A stretch of 64,000 nucleotides of DNA from Limanda limanda (GCF_963576545.1 NC_083646.1:25994527-26058526); one strand, 5' to 3'. Counted from the first letter of the stretch, positions 24,036-36,260 are shown. Program-made: numbers and translations. Notes: generated by a model from the sequence alone, not told the origin.

Positions 24036-25330
24036 AGGGGTTCCCAAACTTTTCAGCCTGCGACCCCCAAAATAACGGTGCCAGAGACTGGCGACCCCCA
24101 CCAACCCTGGATGTGATATATAATGTTGCGCACAGCCACACACACGCACTAGTAGGCCTATGCAAACACGGGCATTAATACAACACAAAAGAACAACAGC
24201 CTTACAGCCATGATATTATTTTATAGCAATTTAAGAAATAGAATATAACCAGAATACAGGGAAACTCCCTCGAGTGAGCATATGCTGTAAGTATAAAAAA
24301 GTGCTTTAATTACTTTCATTTGTTAAACTCACTAATGAGGTGCGTGGGCAATATGCATGGAGCAGAGCAAGTGCATTCTCGGCTTTATTTTGGATACGGC
24401 GACTCAGAGATCATTCTCAGTGTTTAGCTGCGATCTGTATTTATTCTTTAAATATATCAGGGCTGAGAAAGTATTTTCGCACAAGTACACCAGCCTTGTT
24501 AACCAGTCAGGGTCAGTGAGGTGGTCAGCGAGCTGGGATCCATCAGAAATATGCCTGCCTCGTCCCGCAGCTCAGGCAGCACAGCACATTTCTCCGCAAG
24601 AGCAAGTCTGATATTGAGTGGACGTGATTTTATGTAGTTGACCATTTTTATCGCTTATGTTATTTTTATCGCTTATGTTATGTTTAGGCTTTGGTTGAAT
24701 TGTTTTGCTTGCAAGAGATTCTCTGTGAATAATACAGTGTGGAACTTACGTGTGGCGCCACTTGTCAGATTTGCTTTCAGTCCTGCCTTTTCCCCAAGCA
24801 TCACTCCAGCCCTGTCCCCACACACACCAATACAGTTTTCCGAAGATAGTCCCTCTTCTTTTAGTTTTGTAAAAATGTCCTCACCTGTGCACGTCCACTC
24901 CGGAGCGCAGAGCAAGACAGCATTACGTTTTCCGTCAAAACCGTATCTGATGAAAACAAGCAGCTGGGCAGAGTTTGATATATCTATGGATTCATCTAAG
25001 TGTAAAGCATATTTCCCTTTCTTAACTCTATCAACCAGCTGGCAGTTTATGTCCTGGGCCATTGCAGTGATGCGCCGGACAATAGTCCCGTTAGACAGCG
25101 GCACTGATTCCAGATCACAGGTTTATAATTTATCCCCATGCATGGCTCGATTTATAGCTACAGCAGCAGGTTTAATTAACATTCCGCCGATTGTCGCTGG
25201 CTTTTTTGCCTGTGCAATTAAATATGCCACCTCATACGATGCCCTTTGAGCTGCGGTTGGGATTGTCTGTTTAGTAAGGACTTTCTTTTGGCCTTGCAAC
25301 TTTCGCTCGTTTCGCTAATCCGTGTTGTAA
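24036..25330 (-). mobile_element. hAT/Charlie-type transposon relic with broken transposase
   Basis: Its 3' terminus is at 24036, where the plus strand reads CAGGGGTTCCCAAACTTTTC, a hAT-type end. Minus-strand translation from about 25290 to 24673 gives a ZBED5/SCAND3-like hAT transposase core: ASYEVAYLIAQAKKPATIGG, then PLSNGTIVRRI, then ALHLDESIDISNSAQLLVF with the catalytic-region LDES, and GVCGDRAGVMLG. After a deletion the C-terminal dimerisation part follows at about 24560-24340 (LVYLCENTFSALIYLKNKYR). Several stops (for example 25123-25125) and frameshifts kill the gene. The tandem 18-bp repeat at 24645-24680 marks the deletion joint. The 5' end was not found. Confidence 0.85.
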
Positions 25331-25950
25331 TAACCTCAAGGGTCAACAAAGAAAAAGGAAAAAACTGATGTAAATGTTGGTCTAATGTAGAGGGGATGCA
25401 CAATAGCTCAGAGACACAAACAGGGTCATGTCAGCTAAAGTCTGTGGAGGAGAGTGTGAGAGCGGCTGGCTTCCTCTTGGCAGATCAGCCATCACATCAA
25501 TCTAACTGATTTTATGGGCTGAGAGAAAAGACTTCTCCATCTACGCTGGCTCATGTTTTTTTGGCAAAACTCCGATATATTCTCTGAACAGACATTAATC
25601 AATTGTGTTAAGACCTTCAATGAGGCCGAGAGCTTCCTAAAGACAATTTACAACAGTGATGTGTTTCCAGAAGGATTTACACTGCAGCAGCAGTAACAAT
25701 ATAAAGACTGTATTAGCACATTTTCCTCCATTCTTCCACAATGAGATTAGGTGTTAATATGATTTTTATGCTCACATTTTATTTAGATGATTTGTTTTTC
25801 ATTAGTTTGACAAGTTTCTTGGCTTCTTTTTCTTGGCTTCTTCTTTTGTTGCATTTTGAGAACCATTTAGATTAGTTTAACCTTAGACACCATGTCACTG
25901 GAATACAGGATAACACTTGTTACTCAAACAGCTAAATCAACCTTTTGAAT
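25331..25950. other. Noncoding stretch, nothing recognised
   Basis: Probably includes the lost 5' part of the neighbouring hAT relic, but no end sequence is recognisable. Confidence 0.4.
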
Positions 25951-25951
25951 A

Positions 25952-26014
25952 GGGTTAGGCAGGCCCTGATCTAGCTAGTGGGTTAGGGTTAGGGGGAGTT
26001 AGGGTTAGGGGGTT
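25952..26014 (+). repeat. Short interstitial telomere-like tract
   Basis: Contains GGGTTAGG, GGGTTAGGGTTAGGGG and AGTTAGGGTTAGGGGG, that is, about five or six degenerate copies of the vertebrate telomere unit TTAGGG interrupted by other sequence. It abuts the TTAA at 26015. Confidence 0.75.
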
Positions 26015-27477
26015 TTAAGAAGAGGTGTCCCGGGGGTCTCCGCCTCGACGATCGTCATGTTTATGCGGACACTTAGATGTCTGACGGGTAGCAGCAGTAA
26101 GCTAACCCTAGCTTGCAGCAACTTAGATCGAGATCTACGCGAGGGCAGCTCACTGGGAGCATTGGAGACTTCCCTGTGGTGTAGTTGGTTGAAGGCAGTG
26201 GTGGAATGTAACAAACTATTTTTACTTCGTTACTGTACTTAAGTAAATTTTTACGTATCTGTACTTTACTTAAGTAAAAATAATAGTGCATACTTTTTAC
26301 TTTTACTCCGTTACATTTTGCAGCTATTATCTATACTTTTACTCCGCTACATTTGTACAATATGTGTCGTTACTCGTTACATTTTATGAACACAGTTTCG
26401 CCAAAATGTTGCTGTGACGGAGCGGCTCCGCCAACGCTCCACACGTGCACACACAGTCGCACACGCAGCCACACACACGCCAACAAACATTTCCACCGTT
26501 CCTGTTAAAGTTCGTAGTTGATCACTATCTAACCATCAGCTACTCTGTTTAGCGCTTGGCCGACGGAGGGTGCCCACTCGTCAGCTCCGCATCTGGGTGA
26601 CACACACACACACACGCGCACACACACACGCACACAGTCACACAGTCACACACAGTGGCCGGTAAGCAGCCGTCTGGACCACTCCGTGAAGAAGGAGGAG
26701 GAGACGTTTCTTTAGTTTTAACGCCGCCACTTTATTTATTGACTGTCCGCCGGAGCAACACTGTCATCACCTCTAGGTGCTCGTTCACTTCTCGTATTCA
26801 CACACTTCTTGCGCAAGTTACCCAGGTGCACTACGTCACTCTCTGGGCCCGTTCAACCTTGCCTGTTTTGCTGAAAAAACATTCAACTGCTTATAATTAT
26901 TACTAGTAGTGACATCTGTAGAGGCATGAGTATTACCAGTAGCTATATCTGCATTCTTTATCAAAATGGCACAGCCTAGACATTGAAAGACAACCCATTG
27001 CGTGAGTACTTTTACTTTTAATACTTAAAGTAAATTTAAAAGCAAGTACTTTTTACTTTTACTTAAGTAGGATTGTTGATGTAGTACTTTTACTTTTACT
27101 TAAGTATATATTTTCCTGTGTACTTAAGTACTAAACTTCAGTACTTCCTCCACCACTGGTTGAAGGTAAGCGGCGAGTTAACACGCGGAAAAAGCGAGGG
27201 GGGAAGCGACGGTGACACGATGCGATCCGATGACACAGCGGACTGGGATCGGCCATGTAGCGAGACTCCCTACATGGGCATGGTTCGACAATGACTTACT
27301 TATCGGTCGTAATCCCATTGGACGCACTCGAGCGTATCATTTCTGACTTAAAGGAACCATAACAAATCGCGGGAGTTGTTTTTTTCCCGAGTTTTTGGGT
27401 CGGCAGACATGCCAGATACCCAAATTAACGTGTAGAAGCACTACAAAAGTGGAATTTTCATAATATGTCCCCATTAA
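26015..27477. mobile_element. CpG-rich segment, possible TTAA-flanked element interrupted by a hAT
   Basis: With the hAT at 26196-27158 and one target copy removed, about 490 bp of unusually CpG-rich DNA becomes continuous. TTAA lies at both edges (26015-26018 and 27474-27477). The right edge on the minus strand reads TTAATGGGGACATATTATG, similar to fish TTAA-class MITE ends that I recall; the left edge does not show a matching inverted repeat. It may therefore be truncated or not a single element. Confidence 0.45.
26196..27158. mobile_element. hAT element with perfect 8-bp target duplication
   Basis: A 963-bp nonautonomous DNA transposon. It starts CAGTGGTGGA and ends TCCACCACTG, perfect 10-bp inverted ends, flanked on both sides by GTTGAAGG (26188-26195 and 27159-27166). 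An 8-bp duplication is diagnostic of hAT transposition. Both subterminal regions are full of TACTTAAGTA and TTTTACTTTTACT motifs, likely transposase-binding repeats. The middle (about 26400-26900) is different in composition, with CA runs near 26600-26660 and a CpG-rich start. No transposase is encoded; the 83-codon ORF at 26655-26906 shows no hAT motif. Confidence 0.93.
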
Positions 27478-30117
27478 GATAACTTTGCCAGCAGTTCCAA
27501 GTAAGCGGTTGAGAAATAATGTTTTTATCTCCACTTTCACTTTTAGACTTTGACACACACCAGCTGGTTACACACTTCTCACGGGTACAGCACAGCCACA
27601 GGGATGGAGGTGTTGATCTGCTGCTGTTCTCTCTCACACTAGCCTCTTGGCCTCAGAGACTAAATTATATGAATAGGCCTATTGATTTCACTGTCCATTG
27701 TTGGCGTTGGTATCATACCTACCAAATATGTCAACCACACCTCCTCTTGCTCAGAGTCAAATCAATCCTAAACCATGGATTCTTGCTGGAGTTAATTTAG
27801 CCTGAGTCTGAGAGTAATCTCAGATTGTTATTGGATACGCCCTTAGGAGCACACTGTACAGTACCTGTGGGGTCTGAAAGCTTTGTGGAGACCGAGATGC
27901 TGAACCCCTAGGTTGAATGGCTGTTAGAAGTTAAGATGTGGTTATACATCTCCACAGCTATGAACGTTTTGTGAGAACTCCCTTAAATTCTATGATCACA
28001 CTGTACCATGGTCAGGAGCCCTGAACGAGGCCCCATTACACACGTTTTCTGTGAAATCTTTGTAGCTTAAGAGGTTTGATTTTAAGATTGGTGTTATACG
28101 TATAATGTCGTTCGATAGGGCCATTCAGGTTATCTCTACCTGGAGCCTGCAAAGTCCCTTGAAATGCAACAGAAGATAAGGAGTAAAGGAAGTTATTTGG
28201 TCAATGACAGAGAGAGAGAGAGAGAATCAGCTGTTAGGATAATTACAATCTTCTGACGTCCACATGCCTGACGTCCCATCCACTGGTAAATACATCCTCC
28301 TCTTACTTGATTAAAAAGCTTCCAAATCCACTCTTCTAATAGCAATCCATGTTAATAAGAATATTCTAATTACATTACAAAAACTCACTGTTGTACTGCA
28401 GCTACTACTTCTCCCAACATCGACACTATACCACAACTCGGAGGACAACCACGTTGATACTAACTGAGCAGAGATGGATTTCTTCTGTGAGTGTTTTACA
28501 GATCTGATATTAAACTGTGATTATTGTATATAATATATATATAAATTATTATATCAGGAAGTAATCCGCTTGTGTGATCCTGTGTTCTATACATCTTTTA
28601 TTTACATGAAACTCTTTGGCACTTGAGTGGAGACACACTAAGCTGTTACAATTTAATATAATTTAGACCCATTATCACCTTATAAAATTAATATGGTGAA
28701 TGTGGAAGCAACATTTTAGGAAAATTATAATGAATTTCTTTGAGTTGTGTTTATCCAGTCTCCTCTCTCTTTTAGTTTCCTGAGTAAATGATCTGATTCA
28801 TTTTATGCTAAATGCTCCACTATGCTCAATAGCTCGTCACTAACTGTGTCTGTCTGCTGTTTGGTTCTGTGCAGCTCGTTTACAGTTTCTCTGAAAACAA
28901 CCGCCTGCTGCAGCTGGAAATGAGAATGTCTAAACAAAACAATGAGCTGAAAGACACCAAAGCTGTTTTCAGACATGAACTGGGCTCGAGACATTTCCCT
29001 GAAATTGGGGGTCTGTATGTGAGAAGGCCAATGTCATGATTTATAGAGCAGAGGTGGGACTGCTGGATTGAATGACAATTTCCTGTGTGTTTGTCTTTGT
29101 CATCACTGTTGACTATGAGTGTGAATTTAGGAGTTCAGGAAAATTATGGGCCAGTAAATCTTTCCGAAGCTTATCTTATCGCCAGTTATCTCAAAATTTA
29201 GGATCACTACTCGGCTCTGGAACACAGAGACAACAAGCGAAGCATGCCAATGTAAGAGCCCGTGGGCATATAGTGATCTGTCTTTGTTTACATACATTGT
29301 GCCAAGCCTGTGACAGCATAATTAATGTTCTTGAAATAAAACTTCAACGCAGCTTCTGGTATCCTAAAATGCCGTGAAACCCCAGTCAGAAACATATCCG
29401 CATGAAACCCGAGCATGAAACCAAAACTTTTCTTAAACATGACGGCAATATGGAAGATATGTGTATCAGGAGGCAATACTGCAATGTTCTTGTTGACATA
29501 ATGGAAACACAAGTCAGTCCTCACTTCATAATCAGGTCTTGAAGATTAACTTAATTTTAACACAAGTTTGCACAAAAACATTAAATTATTCCAGTTTTTC
29601 TTTTGACTGAGGCATTTACCTGCTTTACCTTTACAAAGCTGTAAGTGCTCAACAGTCAGCACTTGACAGGCATTTAATTAAACGTCCCCTCGGGTTATAA
29701 ACTGTGGGCTCTTGTCAGAGCTGACAGTTTAGAATGTTGGACTGATATTGATTTGCCTTCCCGTAACTAAAGGCAGCTCCTGCAGGTGCGAGTCTGACAA
29801 CTGAGGCGTTCTTATCATATATAAAATAATAGCTGTGAGTGATATGATTCTATAATCTGATATTTAAGGAAAGTTCAACCAAACCATAATAATATAACAA
29901 ATGGTTGATCAACAGATTCATCAAACAGAGGGATACTAATAATGAATGTAAACTAAGTAATAACATTTAAAAGTAATTTGTGATTGTAATAGATACATTC
30001 TGCTAGCATGTTGCTTATCAATTTTGCATAGAACAGGTTTTTGTTTGTGTCTCTATTAGTCTTTATATATCTGTTAAGATCTGTTGTGTGTATATTCAAT
30101 ATATATATATATTTACT
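27478..30117. other. Noncoding stretch, mostly unassigned
   Basis: Short AG run at 28209-28225 and AT run near 28529-28544. The part around 28790-29020 has an exon-like appearance (an acceptor-like TTCTGTGCAG at 28866-28875 followed by about 50 open codons) but belongs to no family I recognise. It may be a dispersed repeat. Confidence 0.4.
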
Positions 30118-30545
30118 CACACGACAGGATGTCAGTTGAAGTTGAAAACAAACAGGTTAGGTTTAGCATAAAGACTGTCACTCAAGATCGACAATTCATC
30201 TCCACTTCCTACTACTATCCAGAAATTAATCCAAAATATCCTGGATACGTACGCTACCATCTTATGCAATTGGAGCCAGAGTCTGTACATTAGCAATCAA
30301 GGGATGCTGCTTAAGTAGCAATTAGGCTCCCGCTGATGGACGTGCTGGACGAATGGTGAGTCAGTCTCATCTGTTAATCATGACGTTTCACTCTGTTCTA
30401 ATTAGTTAAAAAGAAAACTATAGCGGGAAGAAAATTAGCATTAATTAGCAGGATAAGAACTACTACTACTAACTTGTCGTGGACTTTGACTGTTTATTTG
30501 GATCCTGCTAACATGGAGGAGGTGGAGTTTATAACCTTTACATGA
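30118..30545 (+). repeat. Dispersed teleost repeat
   Basis: Includes segments such as CCAAAATATCCTGGATACG, AATTGGAGCCAGAGTCTGTA, GCAATTAGGCTCCCGCTGA, GAAAACTATAGCGGGAAG and CTAACATGGAGGAGGTGG. I recall this string order from many percomorph UTRs and introns. The 1566-1745 fragment looks like its 3' continuation in reverse. The ORF at 30084-30293 is a by-product. Confidence 0.5.
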
Positions 30546-30574
30546 AAATTGCATCCTTATTTAGAATTTATGTT

Positions 30575-30616
30575 AAATGGTGAATGGTCTGTATTTATAT
30601 AGCACTTTTTTAAAAA
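30575..30616 (-). mobile_element. tRNA-derived SINE, 3' tail fragment
   Basis: AAATGGTGAATGGTCTG followed by TATTTATATAGCACTTTT is the inverted 3' terminus of the SINE family seen whole at 54487-54757. Only the last 40 bp remain. Confidence 0.65.
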
Positions 30617-31322
30617 TAATTTATCATTTATAATGAAAATAAAATAAAAAAATTAACTGCAGAGAGAAAAGCACAGCTCATGATTCATTGACCTTCAACC
30701 TTCCTGATCAAGCCCCGCCTTCTTACTGCTCCTAACACATGCAAACCTGCCAGCAAACACAGACATACACACACTCACAGATGTTTAGTCAACAACTTCC
30801 CATTTTTTGGCAGTCTGGTTTTCACTCTTCACACTAATCTTCCAGTGCTGGTCTCACAGGGAACCTTCTCTTTAGTGCCGACACGCTGTGTAATTAAGTC
30901 AGAGATGCTTTCAGCCTGCTTCACAGGATGCCCCTAAAACAGTTACACTCTGCAAAGGTGCATATTAGTGTCCCACACCTTGCAACACTTGCACACATGC
31001 TGGCATAGTCACATAAACTTTACAGTAAACCTCTGCCCCGAGCCAGCCCCGCTCAGCCCGCATCCTGTCATCCTCTCTCCACCGCAGGCTGGCGGGCGGG
31101 TGGCCTCCATCAGACGTGGAAACGTGCTGGCAGTGTTCCACGGAGGGTTCCGTGGACTCGGCTTTACAGGAATGTTTGTATTGCAGGTCCACAAGGAGCA
31201 ATCTGTTCACCCCACACCTAAATACAGAGAACCAGCTGTTTGTGTTAGACCACGATGCTGGTTTATCAACGAGCATTTATATACTGTACATGAGGATGTG
31301 TGTGAGTTTGTACCAGCTGCTC

Positions 31323-31325
<3 letters not shown>

Positions 31326-31358
<33 letters not shown>
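31326..31358. repeat. GT microsatellite
   Basis: About 16 uninterrupted GT units. It explains the Cys-Val and Thr-His runs in overlapping ORFs. Confidence 0.95.
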
Positions 31359-31359
<1 letters not shown>

Positions 31360-32737
31360 TTGTGTTGTGAGAAGAATTTCCCATACATTTCCACATAAAG
31401 CATGTGATATATCCACTTAGTATGTTTAACCAGCCACAGAGTAAACACGCTGTGGTCCTTGGCAGTGGACGTTTCCTGTACAGTAACCCAAAGATGGACC
31501 TCATAGCTCAAGGCAAACCTCTCTCCTCTGTCTGTCTTTAAAAAACTCAGCTCACAGCTGTGCTTCAAAGGATGACTTGCTGTGCTGGGTCTAAACCAAG
31601 TAGAATACACTTTCAACCACAAACACATTTGAGTTATTGAGCCCCAATAATCAATTTTATACAATGTAGTGGAAAATGTCCTCCTTTCTCCAAAACCACT
31701 GAGTCCCAAGCAGAGGTCTTTACTGCAGATATAGAGGAAAAGGAGTAAAGTGTTGCTTAACTGATACGAAGAAAGATTTGAAGAATATTTATTCATATTT
31801 GTGTTGAGAAGGACACAACAACCAGTAGGTTTCCAGCTTCAGACTGCACAGTATATGCACCTCCCACCAGTATGTTACAGCTGCCACTCAGAGTGCATAA
31901 AAGCTAGTCAGCTAGCTTGAAGTAATGTATTATTTGTAATTATTGTAATTATATATTATAACAAACCAACAGTCATGGATAAACAGCTCTAATATTAATG
32001 GACAGAAATAATTAAGTAATGGATATGGTTCAAATAGCTTCAAGTAACAATAAAGACACACTTAGCTGAAAGTAATGATAAAATGCCAGGAAATAATGAA
32101 CTAAGAGTCATAGTTAAATGATTAAAATAGCTAAATGTTATATGAATAGCTGAAATATTGTCAGCTTAAAGTAAGGATTTGAAATAGTAGAGGGTTTCTG
32201 TAGGTATTGACAAGTGACATTTAAGACCTTTCTAAGACCATAATGAATTAAATTCAATAATTATGTCAAATACAACAGGCAGGTAGGAATATTGAAGTCC
32301 CAGAAAGACTTATACTTCCTCATAATTGAAGAGTAGCTGAGTGTCCTGAGATAAATACTGACCAGGTTGTTTGTAGACTTCAGTTATAAGTCCCATGGTG
32401 GTCTACTTTAGTTTTATTGCAGCGTGCTAATATCTGTATCATTGAGAAAGAACTACAACACATAGAGACATTACGAACTATGCAAGCAAAACATTTCTCT
32501 TATACAGTAGAATACAGTTTTGGAATATATACTTTCCACTACTCTAAGAAGTAGTACATGCAAACTTCACCAAACTGACCTAAACAACAACAATTCCATG
32601 ATGTGAGTTCACGTATGAAAGTAATATTGCAACTGAACTTTTTACAGTGTTATTTCAAATCTTAAAAGAACACACAAGTGTTATGGTTGAATGAGTTTAT
32701 CAGAAAGACGTGTGGGTCCATCAGACAAAGACAGTTA

Positions 32738-33047
32738 CTAAATCACTGTCATAAAGGTCAGCTGATCATATTTCATAAAAGCTTTTAACAACAACATCCG
32801 ACTCCTGTCTTTTCTTCTTGCATATGGGACGTTGCATTGTGATGTTTGGTTTTCCTTGGCTGGACTGATAGTTAAAGAGGCTTCTCTGCAGCTGTCTTCA
32901 CGTCCCTGTGTGTCTCGCTCTGAATTTGTCTCAGTGGATTTGGTTTCTACCAGCGCAGCAAGAACAGCAGCCCCTGACTCGTACACCCCCTCAAGGTTTT
33001 GCAGACACCTACCGACGTCCAAGACCCTGTTGAGCATCTGCAAATGG
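32738..33047 (-). other. Candidate last exon or pseudo-exon, unknown protein
   Basis: A minus-strand open frame preceded by a good acceptor (CTGTCGCTCTCTCACAG, with AG at 33049-33048). It reads HLQMLNRVLDVGRCLQNLEG, then VYESGAAVLAALVETKSTET, and continues for about 100 residues to a stop at 32738-32740. The first 40 residues have a regular Leu/Val heptad-like pattern as in a helical protein; the later part looks less like protein. There is no nearby upstream exon that I can join to it, and no poly(A) signal was found close by. It could be a terminal exon, a processed fragment, or chance. Confidence 0.25.
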
Positions 33048-34795
33048 CTGTGAGAGAGCGACAGCCTGAACATTCCCTACCTGGGACGGCCTTACATGAT
33101 GTGCAGTACGTCCTGTCATTTTCTACAAACTGAAAGACATGATGAGAGGTACATGCAGGGATCCAACTGGAAACCAGTGGGACTTCCAGGGCTTGTGTTA
33201 GGTTCCTGGATGTTGTGTTCCAAGACAGAAAAAGAAAAAAGATTCTGTATGGCAGCCCTCAAACATTAAAGAAAGCTGTAAGATACTGCACAAACTATTA
33301 ACCCCAAAATATGAACAACATTGGAATATGAGACTGTGAAAATGCTTTTCACATGGAAATTATTTGAAAGTCTTTTAACATTTGTTAGTATAGATGGCCT
33401 GGTAAGTATGTACATATTTTTTCTTTGTGAATTCAATGCAGATTGAGCCAATGAGTATTACATACATTCAGGAATTTATGATCCTTGTGCTCAGCGTGAG
33501 CAATGGAGTAATTGTACCATACGGCCAGTCTCCTAAACTTTGTGACAAACATCTGGGAAGTGTTTCTGCAGCCTCAGCATCTTGTTTCGCTTTCCCTTCT
33601 GGAATGGTGGAAGCTGAGCTCTTGTTTATAACTGGTTTATTTGGTAAAGCCCGATGGAGGAAATGTTTGTGTCTAGGTGGTTTGGATGCAGCCACTTCTC
33701 ATCAATACGTTTAGGGACAAATGCAGAAAAGTAACACAGATGAGTCACCGGGATCATGCTCCACAAAGACATGCATTACGTAAGGTTGTTGCAGTGTGAA
33801 AGCAAATAGAAATGCACTCTGTAAAAATAGAAGTGTGTGCCTCTGTAACATGGATACATCCCAACTGAAGGAATTGCCCCACAGTCTCTACAACATGACA
33901 CTACAGCGATTTACTGCTGAAATGTGTGTTTTTGAAAGCAGAGCAGTGAGCAGGGGTGAATCAGCGGGCAAGCATGCCACACAGATGGAATTAAATCAAA
34001 CCAGAAATACTCATCTGGTTCCCATGTCTCTTGGAGAGCCAGAAGTGAAACAAGGACACGTTTGTCATCAAGCACAATGACTTTGAACTGCCTCCACCAC
34101 TTGGAAGATGTTCTGCCACTGAGAATGCTTTTTTTGCTTATTACCACTCTGCATTTTTTCCGAACCATGTCAAGACCAGCACACAGCAGATCTCAGGAAG
34201 AGTATCTCAGTTTCACAGAGAAATGACCGAAGGATCCTGCTGCTGCGATCTCTTACATAACATCTGATCAACTCTGAAAATGATTAAGTTGATTCATACC
34301 TTATATTTTATGTTTATTAACAGAGTACTGATCACTAATTGCTGATCGTTTCAGCGTTCTCAGAACATTTTCAAACTTTAATGGGGCTGGCGTATGTGAA
34401 TAGTTGTTTATTATCTGACCTGGCAATAGAGGGAGGCAGAGCCAGATGATTGGAAGCGATTACAGCTTTCACTAGTGTTCATTATCACCATAACTTTATA
34501 GAGGCTGTTTCCAGGCAGCTCCAGAATTATTTGCTAGACTCTTACTGGAGATGATGTGTTTGTGCACAATGAAAAAAATAGTTTAACAATCGGCTCCGTG
34601 CATAATCTGGAACAGCTTCTGTCTGTGACAGTACTGTGGCTGGTAACCTCTGAGGATGAATCTGGATGTTGAATGAAGAATAGAGTGTCCACACATGTGA
34701 ACCTGTGAATTTTTGTAACCTCCACAGGTTTAGTAAAGTAAACAAAAATCCATCATCAAATGTGAGAGGGAAGGAAATTCTCATCCATATATTTA

Positions 34796-35240
34796 TATTA
34801 CCTTCACCAGGGTGGTAATATTTTTGTTTTGTCTGTCTGTTAGTTAGATAATCAGGACACTACTTTGTGGATTACCACGAAACTTGGTGGAAGGGTGTGG
34901 TACGGGTCAAGAAAGAACCTATAACATTTTGGTTGTCTGGAACAAGGGACGAGTCCAGGAATTTTGTTTCACTTTTTCTTCAGCGTTTCCCACAGAATTC
35001 CTTAGCAGAGGGTGCACACACACACAAATGTCACGCTCATATGTGCCAGATTCAGAGCGACAGGTACACATAATAAAGAGTGAGGAACAAGTTATCGTGT
35101 GAAAGCCAGAACTGCATTGGCCAACTTCAGCTGAAAATTGGTTCATTTTGGCTGCCACAGTGTAGATAACAAATGGGTAATTCATGAGAAATACTGCTTT
35201 GACATTAGCCTTAGCGGAGGTATGCACCAAGGCCGCCTTC
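34796..35240. repeat. Dispersed repeat with CACCAAGG-type ends, decayed
   Basis: Begins ACCTTCACCAGGGTGGTAAT and ends AGCCTTAGCGGAGGTATGCA, roughly inverse versions of the wording at 44105 (ATCTCCACCAAGGAGGTTAT). The TGGATTACCACGAAACTTGG segment is typical of a widespread repeat in animal genomes. ORFs across it (34867-35102) are by-products. Confidence 0.5.
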
Positions 35241-36260
35241 TAATTTGTATCTCCTAAGAACACAACTGTTTTTTTAAATTCAAATGATTTGTGTTTTTGC
35301 CAGTTTCACAATGCCATGCTGAGAGATCCTGGTATTTTGCACATATTCTTCCCTCGAAGATTGAAATTTGAAATGGTCTGTAGAGCCAGAACTGTTGGGC
35401 CCAGCTGGGGCAGGTCACATGAGTAGCTCACATACTGGAGAGTAAATGCTGTATTTAAGTTTGCATATAGGATATGAACACGGAGATTTTATAATTAACA
35501 TCCACTTTTTTGTATTTAAAAAGCTGTTATGGGTGATATGATTTGTTTTGCATTCATTTTTTTTGTCAGTGTATCAGCTTCCAAACACAAGAGCTGTGTA
35601 TGAAGACTGTTATGGAAGCTGTGAAAAGAGAGTGTCTGGAACAAAGTGATCAAATGGATGGACACTGGAGAGGTGTTGTAAAGAGAGGTTTAAGTGGCTT
35701 CTATGGATGTTATTATGTTATTTTGGTCTTTTTTCCCTCATGAAACTGGGTCAGTCCATTGTAACAGCGGTGAATCCAGTCTGACACAGACCAAGCTCCA
35801 CACAATAAACATTTTAAAGCCATCTTTCCAGTCTGCACAGGGCTTGGTTTTCACACCTTAAAGTCGTAAACCTTAGGTGCTGTTTGGGATTCAGCAACAG
35901 ATGAGGTCAGGCTGCTAGTGATATCGAGTGCTTTTTAATAATCAAGGTGCAAGTTGGGTTTTGAAATATCGACCACTGATGGGCTGCAAACACGTCTTGG
36001 GTGGCTGCACTGCCAGTTCAATCAGGAGAGACTTCGATTCAATGTTTTAACAGCATTAATTGACATACAGAAAGTAATGTGAACGTTATAGTCATTTGCC
36101 GTTTGATACCCCTATGTGATGTCATCAGGATTAGAAGAGGCCAAAGCAGAACGTAGTACAGAAATTCCCCCCCAAGGTAAAAATGAGGTGATGATACTTC
36201 TGCTGAAGACTGGAGGAGATTGGAGTGGAAGTGGGTTATGTGAGCAGCCCCTGGGTTTAA

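Larger units (their letters stand above)
30617..34795. other. Noncoding stretch with two weak exon-like candidates
   Basis: Apart from the GT tract at 31326-31358 and the candidate at 32738-33047, it holds a GC-rich patch at 31020-31200. That patch carries an acceptor-like CTCTCTCCACCGCAG followed by open frame, but no good donor. The rest is AT-rich with nothing recognisable. Confidence 0.4.

Noticed and set aside
24638..25249. 203-codon plus-strand ORF
   Set aside because: Antisense shadow of the hAT transposase relic on the minus strand.
31266..31796. 176-codon minus-strand ORF
   Set aside because: Its C-terminal part is the GT repeat; the rest has no domain, splice signal or protein-like pattern that I can support.
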